The position numbers and the translations under genes were made by a program. Shown here piece after piece: positions 32,123-44,090 of a stretch of 51,661 bases of DNA. The notes beneath the pieces are model-generated. The model was not told the DNA's origin. It saw only the letters and a program-made list of their open reading frames with translations, and ran no database searches. This DNA is from Scenedesmus sp. ARA3 (Eukaryota > Chlorophyta > Chlorophyceae > Sphaeropleales > Scenedesmaceae): NCBI GenBank assembly GCA_004335835.1, contig RWJK01001112.1, forward strand, positions 1 to 51,661, written 5' to 3'. Within the stretch, counting starts at the first letter, position 1. The number at the start of each line of letters is the position of its first letter.

Positions 32123-33099
32123 GACAGTGGCGTGAAAATTTGAGCAAGTGACCTGCCAGAGGCTGACTGGCACCTTCCAGAGCAGATCCGATTTGTCACT
32201 TTAGATCAGATCTGCAGCAGGCTGCTACAGGAGCACAGAGCGATTCAGAGAAACTGTTGTGTTACATGCATGTCAGTTCCTGCAAGCAACGAGGCGCACT
32301 GCAACCTCCTCATTTCCTGCAGCCAACCTCGGGTTGCACACACATGTGCTGTGCAGCACAAACCCGGAACCCCAAGAATGAACGCAGCGCAGCACATGTA
32401 GGCAACGATCGCCGCCTGCTGCTGCTGCTGCTGCTGCTGTCAGCAGCAGCAAGCTCCAGCACCAGCTGCTGCTACTACAGCGGCACCAGCTGCCATTTCA
32501 TTCATGTAAGAAAAGCAAACAGCAGCGCACGCACAACAACGCACTGACATGGGTAATCTGATCATTTGTGCTTTGACCAGTTTGTTGATAGCCATCATAG
32601 TATGGTACCATGCACATAACAAAACAACAACGACAATGCTACCCGGGTGGCTACTGGGCAGCTGAACACACACCGCACAACAAATGCCATAATCGACATG
32701 ATGTGCACACGCCGCAAGCAAAGACCTCGCTGACCTCGCTGATGTGCACAACCTACTCACGTAAAAGTTGCTGCTTACCACGTGCTCTCTGGTTCATTCA
32801 CCAGCGATACCCACACTAATAACAAAATAACACAAAAGGTTGAGTTTGCCCTTGCACTATGCCTTGCCATCCAAAATGGCCTGAGCCCTTACTGTACAGT
32901 GCACATGTGCTGGCTGCGTGCTGGTCAATTGGTGGTGGTGCCTGCTGCGCTGACTGCAAGCACCTGCTGCTCAAAGAAGCTGGCTGCTGCTGCTGCTGCT
33001 TCGCAGCACCAGCCTGTTTGATTGGAGTTGCCAGCAGCCCTAGCAGGTGTTCACTGCCAACAGCATAGCACACCAGGCCCTTCTGTGCTGCCTGTCGCG

Positions 33100-33256
33100 G
33101 CAGATCGCCTGCCGCAGCAGATCGCCTGCCGCAACAGATCGCCTGCCGCAGCAGACCACCTGCCGCAGCAGATCACCTGCCGCAGCAGGTCACCTGCCAC
33201 AGCAGATTGCCTGCCGCAGCAGATTGCCTGCCGCAGCAGATCTACCTGCCGAGTGA
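33100..33256. repeat. 17-bp tandem repeat, about nine copies
   Basis: Unit GCAGATCGCCTGCCGCA, repeated head to tail with scattered substitutions. It lies beyond the stop codon of the minus-strand SNARE gene. Confidence 0.9.
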
Positions 33257-33345
33257 CAGGTAAAGCAGGCTTGCATGCCCGATGCCCACCGTTAGCAGCA
33301 CCATGGTAAAGCAGGCTCGCATGCCCATTTCACCCGATGCCCACA

Positions 33346-33346
<1 letters not shown>

Positions 33347-33402
<56 letters not shown>
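33347..33402. repeat. (TGC)n microsatellite, about 18 units
   Basis: Uninterrupted trinucleotide tract downstream of the SNARE stop codon, next to tail copies of the last SNARE exon. It is the longest pure CTG-type run in the window. Confidence 0.95.
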
Positions 33403-33404
<2 letters not shown>

Positions 33405-33470
33405 CTCCTTTCACCCGATGCCCACCGTCCGCAGCACAATGAGGAAGATGACTGCTGCTACAATGCCGCT
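33405..33470 (-). repeat. Tail copies of the last SNARE exon
   Basis: Downstream of the stop at 33533 (minus strand), a copy of the exon's 3' half encodes AVIFLIVLRTVGIG. A still shorter echo is near 33280-33303. They mirror the tail copies found after the channel, CtpA and CCDC103 stops. Confidence 0.75.
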
Positions 33471-33492
33471 CCGGTTGTTGCTGCAGTTCCTT

Positions 33493-33527
<35 letters not shown>

Positions 33528-33532
33528 TCCTT

Positions 33533-33718
33533 TTACCGGATGCCCACTGTCAGCAGCACGATGAGGAAGATGACTGCCGCTACAATGCCGCCCATGATGA
33601 ACCACATGCGCACGTTCTGGAACAGCAACAGCAGCAGCAGCAGAACAGCAGCACACAGGTGAAAATGACTGCGGATAGGATGCCGCCCATGATGAACCAC
33701 ATGTACATTCTGGCAGCA

Positions 33719-33763
<45 letters not shown>

Positions 33764-34306
33764 CACGGATGATAATATAGCGGCATGTAAAGCTGCACAT
33801 ACACGCCCATGCCAGCATCCAGCAAGCAGCACTGCCTGCCGCACATATGTTTCTGCGGCACATCTGTTTTCCGTGATCTGCATGCACACTATCAACTCCC
33901 AAAGCAAGTCAGGCAATAGGTCGGGTAGGATCGACCCAGAGCCCTGAGGCCCAGAACCCTAGCAACAGCAGTGGTCTGAACCCTGAACCATGAACCCTCA
34001 GCCGCTCACCTTCCACCACATGACACGGCGTGCGCGTGTAGCCTCCCGCCGGAAAGCAAACGCCTCTCCCTGCAGCAGGTCGGTCTTGTCCACCAGCAGG
34101 TCCAGCTTCTCACCTGCATTAGTAACAATAGTATAACAATGAAAATAACATTAAAAATAACATTGTCACAAGTAGATGACGCGCACTTGATCTCCCGGCC
34201 CAACGTCCAGCCTCTCGCCAGCGTACAACGATGATGGCTGTCATGATCACGAAAGTGCTGCTGATCAAGCACCCCACATGTACAGTGCAGCAGATTCCGT
34301 GCGTTG

Positions 34307-34337
<31 letters not shown>

Positions 34338-36886
34338 GCCACCCACCTCTGTCCAGTACCCGCTCGATGTTCTCCACCATGATGTCCTTCACCTGGCAGC
34401 AGCAGCAGCAGCAGCAGCAGCGGCAGCAGCACCCGATTGTCAGCAGCATGCGCGTCATCTGTGCAGACGTATGTTCAAAACTGCAGCCAAGGCTACTGGC
34501 AAGTCACCAGGGCAGAATCAAACTGGGTAGATCTTGTGCTGTGAACTTCGTGCGCACACCGCACTGAGCACACAAGGTGCCCACCATGACCAGCTCATGT
34601 GAGCAAACGCGCTCCGTTTGAATGCCCGTCTTCAGAACCCCAAAACACTAGGCACCAAAACCTAAACACCGAACGCACCTGGGAGATCTCGCTAAAAATA
34701 TGTTTGGATGACATGAAAACACATACACCTGCTAAGCCGCAGTTACCTGGGAGATCTCGCCGCGGACTCTGTCAATGACATCAGCGCCCGGGTCGCTGTT
34801 GAGGTATGTCACGCACTCCTGTGCAGTGCATTCCCAAAGACTCCCCGAGGCCCCTAAACCCTCAGGCCCTGCAACCCTGCTAAACCACGCACACACCTGG
34901 GAGATCTCGCCACGGACCCTGTCAATGACGTCAGCGCCCGGGTCGCTGTTGAAGTACGTCATGCGCTGCGCCAGCACAGTGCTGAATGCACCGTTGTACT
35001 CATACGCAACTGCCTGCAGCCATGCGGAAACGCAGACACGCAAAGTATGGGGTTTGTTCAGTATGCAGGCAGCCTGCAGACAGGCGGAAAGCATGTCATG
35101 CGCTGCGCCAGCACAGCGCTGAAAGCACCGTTGTACTCATAGGCGACAGCCTGCAGCCGTGCAGAAAAAACGCAGCAAACAACAATCAGATGATGCAAAT
35201 GCAAGCAGTAAAGAGGTCATATGCTGCACCAGCACAGTGCTGAACGCGCCGTTGTACTCATAGGCGACAGCCTGCAGCCATGCAGGAATAGCAAGATTCA
35301 AGGTTTGTTCGGCATGCCAATAGCCTGCAAAAACGCAGATACACATGCTGCGTGAGCACGGTGCTGAACTCATATGCGACAGCCTGTCATATGACTGATT
35401 GCAGCTGCTGAAGCATCCATCCAGAAATAAGAAGCAATTTAAACGTTGTCGTACCTGCTGGTGGCTGTCGCCGTAGCTGCTGAGGAAGCTTGCTTTCACA
35501 TCCTCCAGGAAGGCAAACGGCACGCGCCGCCCAGCACCCTGCAGCAGATTACATAGCATACATGTTATGACATTGCTTATTGAAGTGAATAACAGTACAC
35601 TGTTTGCTTTCACATCCTCAAAGCAGGCAAACAGCACGTGCCGCCCAGCACCCTGCAGCACAAACAACATGACACCGCATCACATCACACAGCAAATTTG
35701 TTATGACATATTGCATGTTCGAAGTGAATTACAGTACACTGTTTGCTTTCACATCCTCCAGGAAGGCATATGGCACGTACCGCCCGGCACCCTGCAGCAA
35801 ATTATATAGCATATATGTTATGACATTGCATATATGTTATGACATTGCAAATAAGGCAAATGGGCGGCAACTAGTACTTCACATTGCTGTCTTTTTGCAA
35901 TTAAAAAACAACAGCGCCCTGCTCACCTCATCTGCCATGCACAGGAGGGTGAGCCCGCCTGCGAACCCCGCGCGCCTCGTTCACAATGCACACAGCAAGG
36001 TGGGCGCAGTTGCAATACTACAATGATAGCTCTAGCAACCGCCACTGCTGTCTGTGTGCATTTGATACTGAAACTATTCAAATGGTACCAACGCATCTTC
36101 ATCACCTCGTCAGCCATGCAGAGGAAGGTCAGCCCCCCTGCCACCATCACATGGAACATGTGCCGCTCCTGAGCATACGTCACACGCCTGCGGCAACAGC
36201 AGCAGGAGCAGCAGCATGCATAGGCCAGAAGCAGCTATCATAGGACATAGTATGTGTTGCACTATGTGGTGCACTATGCAGCAACTGTGTGATTGGGCAT
36301 TGCCCATGCGGTGCACCTCACCTGACACAACTGCGCCCCCTGCAAACCAGCTGCCGCTAGAGCTGTGGTGTCGGCACGTGCATGCTGTGCAGCCCTAAGC
36401 AAGTCAAAACCCTAGCGATTGCCTAGCACTGTCTCCAGCGTGTCTGCACGTGCCCTGCTGCAACTGCCTCGGCTATAACTTCCTACCAAGGAAAGAGGTG
36501 ACACACATGCTGCTGTTTCCTGCAAGTCTTGAGGAGTGGGGTGCATGCACAGCTCCCCAAACGCCACAGCTTACCCTGGGCTGCTTCCTGTCTGGAAGTG
36601 GTACTGCGTGTCTCTTCAACACAGCTCAGCTGCAGCTGCTGCAGCGGCCACTCACGTGTCTTCCGAGCCCAGCTTCTCCAAGATGCGAATAGCAATTGTA
36701 GGGGCATTGCCGGTCGTGTTGCTGCAGGCCAAGGAAGCAGCAAGCTGTCAGACCATGCTGCTGTATGGGAGCATTAGCAGCACCCTCCGCTGCAGCCCTA
36801 GCAGACAGCACGCACTTCTGTTCCGCTAATACGACGGTCCCTCGAGCTACTAGGCTGTACAGCAGCTTCCCGTTCCGCTGTGCCAT
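33533..36886 (-). CDS. R-SNARE of the VAMP7/VAMP72 (longin) family
   Basis: Eight minus-strand exons: 36886-36816, 36721-36656, 36187-36106, 35538-35455, 35013-34897, 34392-34347, 34113-34010 and 33616-33533 (217 aa, all phases match). It is a membrane-anchored SNARE for vesicle fusion in the endomembrane system. The longin domain runs from MAQRNGKLLYSLVARGTVVL through APTIAIRILEKL, FHVMVAGGLTFLCMADE and GRRVPFAFLEDVKASF. The SNARE motif (about 133-190) includes VKDIMVENIERVLDRGEKL with the zero-layer arginine at R155 and ends VMWWK. The tail anchor NVRMWFIMGGIVAAVIFLIV is followed by only a few residues. Length and order are typical of plant and algal VAMP72 proteins. CtpA starts head-to-head 269 bases away. 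Confidence 0.92.
33660..33770 (-). repeat. 5' copy of the SNARE membrane-anchor exon after a (CTG)n tract
   Basis: On the minus strand a CTG tract (33706-33762 as CAG on the plus strand) leads into a copy encoding MYMWFIMGGILSAVIFTCVL, which then diverges. The true exon lies downstream at 33616-33533. Confidence 0.85.
34685..35400 (-). repeat. Junction duplications of SNARE exon 5
   Basis: 5' copies begin near 35385, 35275 and 35153 (minus strand; AVAYEYNGAFSTVLVQHM and similar after CTGCAG), before the full exon 35013-34897. 3' copies follow at about 34809-34747 (NSDPGADVIDRVRGEISQ) and, as a short remnant, about 34700-34680. Confidence 0.85.
35590..35980 (-). repeat. Junction duplications of SNARE exons 3 and 4
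   Basis: A 3' copy of exon 3 lies at about 35975-35930 (GGLTLLCMADE with a GTGAGC donor). 5' copies of exon 4 follow at about 35793-35740 (GAGRYVPYAFLEDVKANSV) and 35653-35600 (GAGRHVLFACFEDVKANSV). The complete exon 4 is the last, at 35538-35455. Confidence 0.85.
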
Positions 36887-37155
36887 GTAAGCAGGTGGTG
36901 ATGCCGCGTAGGTGCCTTCGATGCCTTGTTCACGTTCTGCCCAGCAGCAAGGTGTAATGCGTTGTGATCGTTGCCACTCGGAGGCTGCTGTCTTCGCGTG
37001 CGAAACTCTCCGCCTGCGTGCAAGTTCCTGCAGTAACATGACGTTCAAGCTTCGACGCACCTCAAGCCCTTGCTCCTCACTATGGGCGTGAGTGCTTCAG
37101 CTATGTTAACGGTCTTCTAGTTTGAAAAAGTACACGTTGAGCAAGAGAAGATCCG
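36887..37155. promoter_or_regulatory. Head-to-head promoter region of the SNARE and CtpA genes
   Basis: Only 269 bases separate the two divergent start codons, so both core promoters and 5' untranslated regions must overlap or abut here, or the transcripts overlap. No TATA box is obvious. Confidence 0.55.
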
Positions 37156-37640
37156 GTGCTGAACCGACAAACTGCCTTGCGTGGTTGGCTCCACCCGCTA
37201 TCTGTCTGCTCGCTCACAGCAAACCTCGGCAGCAGCAGCGCCAGCTCGATGCGTCAGATCAGCTGCATGCAGCAGCACGGCTGCGGTCTGCACGCGCAAA
37301 GCAGGCTGCTGACGAGGCCAGTTGCTGGGCAAACTTTGGCGCTCTGCAGCAGCCCACGCAGCAGACCAGCCCTGCGCACGTGCAGGCAGCTGCAAGCTCG
37401 CAGCCACGGAAATTCAGATGCCTTGCGGGAACAGGTGAGTGAGGCAGCTGCACTCGCCAATGCCAAGCCAGAGCTGCACACCTGCAGTGGCTGGTGCTCT
37501 GTACTGCTGCTGCTGCTACACCCTCCCCTGCGAATGGCTGCTTCCGTGGCTTGGATTATCACAGCCCTGCGTTTTGTGTCACTGCTGTGCAGGCTAGCAG
37601 GCATCTGCCAGGTGCTGATGCAGCTGAAACTGCCAACGCA

Positions 37641-37685
<45 letters not shown>

Positions 37686-40479
37686 CACGTTGCGCGTGAG
37701 ACAATCAGTCAGCAGCAGCAGCTGCTTGGCACGCCATTGACAGGGGATGGTCATGTTGAGGGATCTGTGTCAGGCAGCAGCAGCAGCATGAATAGCAGCA
37801 GCAGCAGCAGCAGCAGAAGGGAGCTTAGTCTTGCAGGTGTGCTAACATCTTGATAGATCCTGCTGGCCTGCCACCTCATACCACATGTGTTGCTGATATG
37901 TCATTGCCACTACTGCTTGTTCGACGGCCTGTCAGATAAACATCTCGCTGCTGGCTGTTGCTGTCCAAGCATGTCAGTGACGTGCAGTAGCTTCGTGCCT
38001 TTGCTGTGCATGTGTGCATGTCTGTGTACTGTGCTGCTGTCATGGTATGCACTGGGCCCAGCATGCATCGCGCTTGCATAGCAGCAAACATTGCAGCAGT
38101 TATTGCAACAACTGCAGCGTTGACATCGGCAGACCACACCATGCACATCACCATTGTAACATGTGTTTGTGGGTATGCATTTCATTGTGTGCTGCTTGCA
38201 GGCATACTGCAGCAGGCAGCAACGCTAGCAGCCGTGTCAGCACTTGTGCTGTCACTGTGCCTCTCCGCCCCTGGCAATGCAGCAGCACGCGCAGCACAGC
38301 AGCAGCAGCAGCAGCAGCAGCAGTCACTACAAGGCACACAGCTCCTGCTGCAGCTGCCACAGCAGCAGCAGCAAGTAGCGAGCAGCCGGGCATTCTTCCT
38401 CACAAGCAGCAGCAGTGACGCTGGTGCTCTGGCAGCAGCAGCAGCAGCAGCGCCGGATCAGCAGCAGCAGCAGCAGCATGGCCAGCTGCTGTTTAGTGTA
38501 GGCAGCAGGGTAGAGGATGGTATGCTGGAGGTTGTGAGGCAGCTGGAGGCTCAGGTCGACAGGGCTTTTGGCGCAGTCAGCAGCGGGGTGCACATGATCG
38601 ACGCTGCACAGGCGAGCAGTGAGCAGGTGAGATGCAGGTTATAACACACTAACAAACAGTAGCAGATTACTGTTATAACTCACCATACAACATAAGAAGC
38701 TATGCATTACAAGGGAACCGAATGTTGCGAGGCAGCTGGAGGCTCAGGTCGACAGGGCTGTTGGGGCAGTCAGCAGCGGGGTGCACATGATCGACGCGGC
38801 GCAGGCCAGCAGTGAGCAGGTGAGATGCGGGTTATAACACAGTAAGAAACAGAGTAGTAAATCACTGTTATAATACACTATAACACGTAAGAGACAGCCA
38901 GCAGCGAGCAGGTGAGTTGCAGGGCGCATTATGGATATCCAGATCAGAAGACATCAACGAAGATGAGCATGCTGATGACAGCCTTTCAGGCATCAAGCAG
39001 AGCTGCGCACAGCAGACATGTGCATGGTGCCAGTAGCGGCATCTAGTTACAAGTTGCAAGTCGTACGCATCAGAAGCTCGCTAGCTTGCTTGAGACTATG
39101 CTCTTCCGTGCTTAATTTAGATTGCGGCATCTGATACATGAGCGCGCTCATGTTCATTACACCATCGTCTGGCTTCTGAACTGCCCCAATTCTGCAGGCC
39201 GCCAAAGGTGCCTCTGCTCAAGCCCTGATCAGGGAGGTGTGGGAAGTGTTCCCAAGGTGTGGGAAGTGGTGCACACCAGTCGCTTCACATCCTGAATCCT
39301 ACACCCTGTGTGTTTTGGCTGCTAAATCCTGCACCCGGTGTGTCACTTGCTGAACCCTACACCGCCTTGCAGGCCGCCACAGATGCCTCAGCTCAGGCCC
39401 TTATCAGGGAGGTGTGGGAGGTGGTTGACACCAGCTACATGGATGCACGCAAGAGCGGCTTTGACCACGAAAAGTGGTCCCTGCTGAGAGATGCGGCACT
39501 CAGCAGGACCTACAGGGACCAAGGCAGCGTGCACAGGTGGGGTTTGAGGCCAGATTGTGTTCCCTTTCTGTTGTTTTTCCATGGGTGCCACATCTAGGGT
39601 TGCATGCGCGCAAGAGCGGCTTTGATTGTGAAAATTGGGCTTGGCTGCGCGACTCGGCAGTGAGCCTGACCTACAGGGACCAATCCAGCGTGCACAGGTG
39701 TGTTTGATGCATGTATCTTCAAAACTGTACTACGCTGTGGTGCTAACTCGCACCCCGCACACGTCTGCAGGGTGGTGCATGAAATTCTTGGCACAAACCG
39801 TACTCCTGTTGCGTGTTCTTCAATGGTGTCTCTGCTCACTGATAGCCTGCACTGCACTGCAACGTACTGCACACTCCTGTTCAGGTGAAGTACCCTGAGT
39901 ACTATTGGTGAAAGATGTAAGCGACATGAAACACAACATGTTGTGCTGCTAAACCCTGCAGGGTTGTGCGTGAGATGCTTGCGCATGGCGTGGCTGACCC
40001 CTACTGCCGCTTCCTTGCCTTCGCTGACCTCCTACCCTGATTTTGCTGCAAAACCCCAATATTCTTGCGCAGGGTGGTGCGTGAGATGCTGGCACAGGGC
40101 CGCAGACCGGCTCATCCTTGTGTGAAACCCTATTACTGCACTGCAACCTGCAAAACCCCGATTTTCTTGCGCAGGGTGGTGCGTGAGATGCTTGCGCAGG
40201 GTGTGGCGGACCCCTACTGCCGTTTCATCCCACCCGCGGAGTTTGCGAGCATGAAGAAGTACGACGTGACTGGCGTGGGCTTGAACCTCGGCACGGCGGA
40301 GGAGTACACCAAGAAGACGGTGAGTTGCAAGCTTGTTGTGTATTGTTATTTATATTAGGACTCAAACGGCATAAACGTGTGTGGTGATGCTAGCCTGTTT
40401 GAAGAGTGCGCAAGCATGAGGAGATGTCACGGCCTGTGCAGCGCACATACCTTTGTCACCCACTCCAAACTACACTTAC

Positions 40480-40510
<31 letters not shown>

Positions 40511-43500
40511 ACATTGCTACCCACCTGCAGGGCCGTGCGCTGCCTCAGTCTGCTGCTGCTGCTGACCCCAACGGGGGCGTCTGGGTGGTGGGCCTGTCAA
40601 AAGGATCAGAAGCAGACAGGGCAGGCATGGAGCAGGGGGACCAGCTGCTGCGGGTGAGTTTGAATGGGGCATTCAAGTGTTATACCTGTGTTATAACATG
40701 TGTAGTGCGTATCTTACTGCCTTGTGGTTACCACTCGTTCTTCTGTTGTTGTTGCATTTGCACGATGCTTACCTTAAGTCATTAGGCATCTTTCTGTTCC
40801 AGGCAGCTGGCTCCGCATCAATAATCGCTTTTCATATTATAAAAAAAAACTGCTCTTTATGTCGTCATGTGCTGCAGGTTGCGGATCTTGACCTGTCACG
40901 TACAAGCCCCTTCCAAGCAGCAACACTCATTGCAGGCCCAGACGACAGCAGCACCAGCTCAGCAGTCAACCTCACGGTGGGTCAAACATGAGCGTTGACC
41001 AAGTTTGACCATGGTCTACCAGGTTTGCGCATGGCTGACCTTGGCGGTGCCTCGACCTGGCAGTGCAGCGCCCAATCTGCTGCCAGACAGACAGCTCGCA
41101 CGATCGTATGAGGCATTTCGTTTTTTTGATTGTATTTTATTGTTACTTTACAGCATGCTTTGTTCATGTTTGCTGTTTTGATGTGCAGGTGCGAAAGGCT
41201 GACGGGCGGCGCCTCGACCTCACGGTGCAGCGCCCTGCGCGCTACCTAGCATCGCCCGTCACAAGTAGCTTGCAGGAACGAGGAGGCGGCCGCGAGGTAC
41301 GCGGCAGGGCAAAAGGCAGAGTGTTGTGCGACTGGCTAAAGCTACTGACGTACAGTTCAATTAGCTATCTTGTTGATTGGGCCTGAAAAGTTACTCTAAA
41401 AAAAGTTGCTCACTAAAAACCAGAAAGGTTTAAAAAGGCATCATCCGGCTGGCATCCTGGAGGGCGAGGCTGCGCTGTATAAACACAATTTAAACAGGAT
41501 TGGTCAATTTTGAATTCTGGCCAGTCACATGTGCTGCATGCCTTTTTTGACTGTGCAGGCTGGCGTGCTTTTATGTAATTTAAACTGTCAACTTAACTAA
41601 TCTATTATTTTTCTGGTTATTGCAGGTGGGCACCATTCGCCTTGCGTCCTTCAATGCGCGTGCTCTGCGTGACGTGTCGGCAGCGCTGGAGCAGCTGCAA
41701 CAGCGGGGCGCGACAGAGATCGTGCTCGACCTGCGCGACAACAGGTGTGCAATATTCGAACTATATTTTAGGTTGAATTTTAAACCTAAAACTGTAGTTA
41801 AAACACGCAAAAACTGACCTTGGAAGGTCACATTCTGCTTGCATGAAAGGGCGCGGCGCAGCTGGTGCTCGACCTGCGCCAGCAGCAGCAACAGTGGTTT
41901 TGCGCCTTCAAGGGCTCGCGAAAACCTGTCTACACAAGTGCCGGTCGTCTGACTTAAACGCCCACGCATGTTCCTGCATTGTGTGGATGCTGCTTTTGCT
42001 CTTGGTTCCGTTCATTTCATCGTCACTGACAGGGGCGGCCTGGTGTCAGAAGGTCTGACACGCCCTGCCCACGCCTGCTGCCACTGCACTCGTTCTGTCA
42101 TTTGTTAATTTTCTGTCATTCCTTTTGTCACTAACAGGGGCGGCCTGGTGTCAGAAGGTCTGGAGGTGGCTCGGCTGTTCCTGTCCGATCAGGTGCCAAT
42201 CGTGCTCACGCAAAGCAAGGCCATGGCAGCTGATCCGCCCCGCGCGGGCGCTGCTGCAGCAACGCAGCTGCCGCTGACGGTGCTTGTGAATGAGCACACT
42301 GCCAGTGCGTCTGAGATTCTAGCTGGCGCGCTGAAGGACAATTGCAGGTGCGTGTCAATGGGGCCTGCTGGCTGTTTTCAACTTTTAGGATGTGGGTTGG
42401 CAGTGCTGCAGATTGTACTGGCGACCATGCACACTGCCAGCGCTGTGGAGATCCTAGCTGGCGCACTGAAGGACAACTGCAGGGGGGAGAAACATGGGTT
42501 ATGGGCTTTTTGTGCTGTTGCGTGGTAGTTTAAACCGTGTTGCTGACGGTGCTTGTGAACGAGCACACTGCAAGCGCTCCGGAGATTCTGGCTGGCGCAC
42601 TGAATGACAACTGCAGGTGAGTATCAGTGGGGCTGGCTGGTTGTTTGGGGCTGGCTGGTTGTTGTGAGCTTGTGGGTTGGGCAGTGCTGCAGAGTGTACT
42701 GGTGGCCAAGCATACTGCAAGCGCTCCGGAGATGCTGGCTGGCGCACTGAAGGACAACTGCAGGTGGGCATAGCGTGTGGGAGGGGTGGAGCTGGAGGCC
42801 TTCGGCAGTCAGGTTCGCCTGATTGCTGTGTATGGCCAGCCAGCAGGATGTCGTTTTTTGGAACAAAAGAAATAGCGCGTGGGAAGGGGGAGGGGTGCAG
42901 CTGGAAGCTGGAGGACTGCGCTGGTTGGCAAGCGCATCTACAGAAAGGGGCTCATCCATGCTGTCTATGACATGACATTACATTAAATTACAAGCTCCAC
43001 TCAACGAGGAGTGGGAACCCCAGTCAGGAGCCAACGAGAGGCTCATAGGGGGGGAGCCAACGAGAGGCTCATAGGGGGGGAGCCAACGAGAGGCTCATGA
43101 AAACATTATTACTATGCTGTCCTGACTGCCCCATGCTGACCCTGCTGTCCCGTCCCGCAACCTTTTTTGGTCAAAACACAGGGGCGTGCTTGTTGGCAAG
43201 CGCACCTACGGCAAGGGCCTCATCCGTGCTGCCTATTACCATGCTGATCATGCTGTCCCAACGTCCCATGCTGACCCTGCTGTCCCGTCCCGCAACCTTT
43301 TTTTATAACGCAGGGGCGTGCTTGTTGGCAAGCGCACCTATGGCAAGGGCCTCATCCAGTCAGTCTACGAACTCAGCGACAGCTCAGGCCTTGTTATAAC
43401 AGTCGGCAAATACCTAACACCCCGCGGCACAGATATCGACCGGTTTGGGATAGCGCCAGATTTTGGGGCGCAGCCGGCACCTGGGCAGGCAGCAGCAGTG

Positions 43501-43608
43501 CTGGATGCGTGCAGGCTTGATGCGGGGCAGCCGCAGCAGCAGCGGCAGCAGCAGCAGCTGGTGCTGGAGCTGGCTGCTGCCAACAGCGCCAGCAGCAGCA
43601 GGCGGTGA
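37156..43608 (+). CDS. CTPA: Carboxyl-terminal processing protease, chloroplast lumen (CtpA type)
   Basis: Eleven exons: 37156-37434, 37593-37836, 38202-38626, 39373-39536, 40175-40319, 40531-40653, 40878-40976, 41189-41296, 41626-41744, 42138-42347 and 43314-43608 (736 aa). CtpA trims the C-terminal extension of precursor photosystem II D1 protein in the thylakoid lumen. The N-terminus is basic and Ser/Arg-rich like a transit peptide. A hydrophobic segment (AATLAAVSALVLSLCLSAPG) before AARA then looks like a lumen signal. The PDZ domain covers about 415-530 (TGVGLNLG, GGVWVVGLSKGSEADRAGM). The S41 core has IVLDLRDNRGGLVSEGLEVA, the nucleophile S625 in EHTASASEILAGAL and the general base K650 in TYGKG; their 25-residue spacing is that of the family. 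Poly-Gln and Ser runs inflate the N-terminal half. Confidence 0.9.
38700..39700 (+). repeat. Junction duplications of CtpA exons 3 and 4
   Basis: 3' copies of exon 3 lie at about 38729-38820 (CAGGTCGACAGGGCTGTTGG to GTGAGCAG plus a GTGAGA donor) and 38895-38910. A 5' copy of exon 4 starts at about 39199 (GCCGCCAAAGGTGCCTCTGC). The true exon 4 is 39373-39536. A 3' copy follows at about 39604-39697 (GCAAGAGCGGCTTTGATTGT to CAGCGTGCACAG plus a GTGTG donor). Confidence 0.85.
39770..40110 (+). repeat. Three 5' copies of CtpA exon 5
   Basis: Copies begin at about 39770, 39960 and 40074 after TGCAG or GCGCAG with GGTGGTGCGTGAGATGCT or a variant. They extend for 25-55 bases before diverging. The complete exon is the last, 40175-40319. 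Confidence 0.85.
42032..43313 (+). repeat. Copies of the CtpA catalytic-site exons 10 and 11
   Basis: A 5' copy of exon 10 starts at about 42032. After the true exon, three 3' copies at about 42415-42481, 42541-42616 and 42690-42763 encode MHTASAVEILAGALKDNC, EHTASAPEILAGALNDNC and KHTASAPEMLAGALKDNC; the last two keep GTGAGT or GTGGGC donors. Two 5' copies of exon 11 lie at about 42920-42970 and 43183-43240 (CTTGTTGGCAAGCGCACCTA). The true exon 11 starts at 43314. Confidence 0.87.
42966..43113 (+). mobile_element. Insertion with hairpin units inside an exon 11 copy
   Basis: ATGCTGTC stands on both sides (42958-42965 and 43114-43121). Between them lie an AT-rich start (CATTACATTAAATTACAAGC), the hairpin CCACTCAACGAGGAGTGG, three 26-bp units with GAGCCAACGAGAGGCTCAT (43028, 43054, 43080) and an ACATTATTACT tail. 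The copy of exon 11 before it is broken at this point. An 8-bp duplication could be chance. Confidence 0.4.
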
Positions 43609-44090
43609 TTGGTTTGTTAACGTGGCGCGGTGTTGTGTGTATGGTGTGCTGTGTGCATTTGATACAGGAGACATGGTGGCAGCTTGCTGCTGCCAACAGC
43701 ACTAGCAGCAGCAGGCGGCGATGTGTGTGTTGCGCCACGTGCGCCGCTCTGTGCGCAGTTGCATAGGTTGCTGAGGCAGCAGCAGCAGCTGGTGTTGGAG
43801 CTGGCTGCCGGCCGACAGTGCTAGCAGCAGCAGGCGGTGTTTCAGTCGTTACCATAATGCGGTGTCATCATAATGCGGTATTGTGTGTGGTGCCACCAGC
43901 GCAATGCGCTTTGTGCGTTTGAGTAACGATGTGGCAGCAGCAGCATTTGGTGCTGGAGCTGGCTGCTGCCAACAGCGCCAGCTGCAGTAGGTGGTGATTG
44001 GGACGCGGTGTTCTGTGCACTGCACTGGGTGTGGGTGATGTTGTGGTGCCCTGGCGAACGTGCTATCATAGGCTACTAGATTAGCACTGC

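Larger units (their letters stand above)
27202..33532. other. About 6.3 kb without a supported gene
   Basis: The first part is the 3' untranslated region of the LRR gene (candidate TGTAA at 27368-27372) and the last part that of the minus-strand SNARE gene. Between them I find no frame that joins to others by splice signals and no recognisable family. Contents that can be described are the 265-bp duplication near 30172-30700, hairpins at 31553-31626, the insertion at 32054-32122, the 17-bp repeat at 33100-33256 and CTG tracts. Confidence 0.45.

Noticed and set aside
37122..37442. Alternative first frame for CtpA beginning MKKYTLSKRRSG
   Set aside because: It reaches a stop just after the exon 1 donor, and its phase does not join exon 2; the frame from the ATG at 37156 does.
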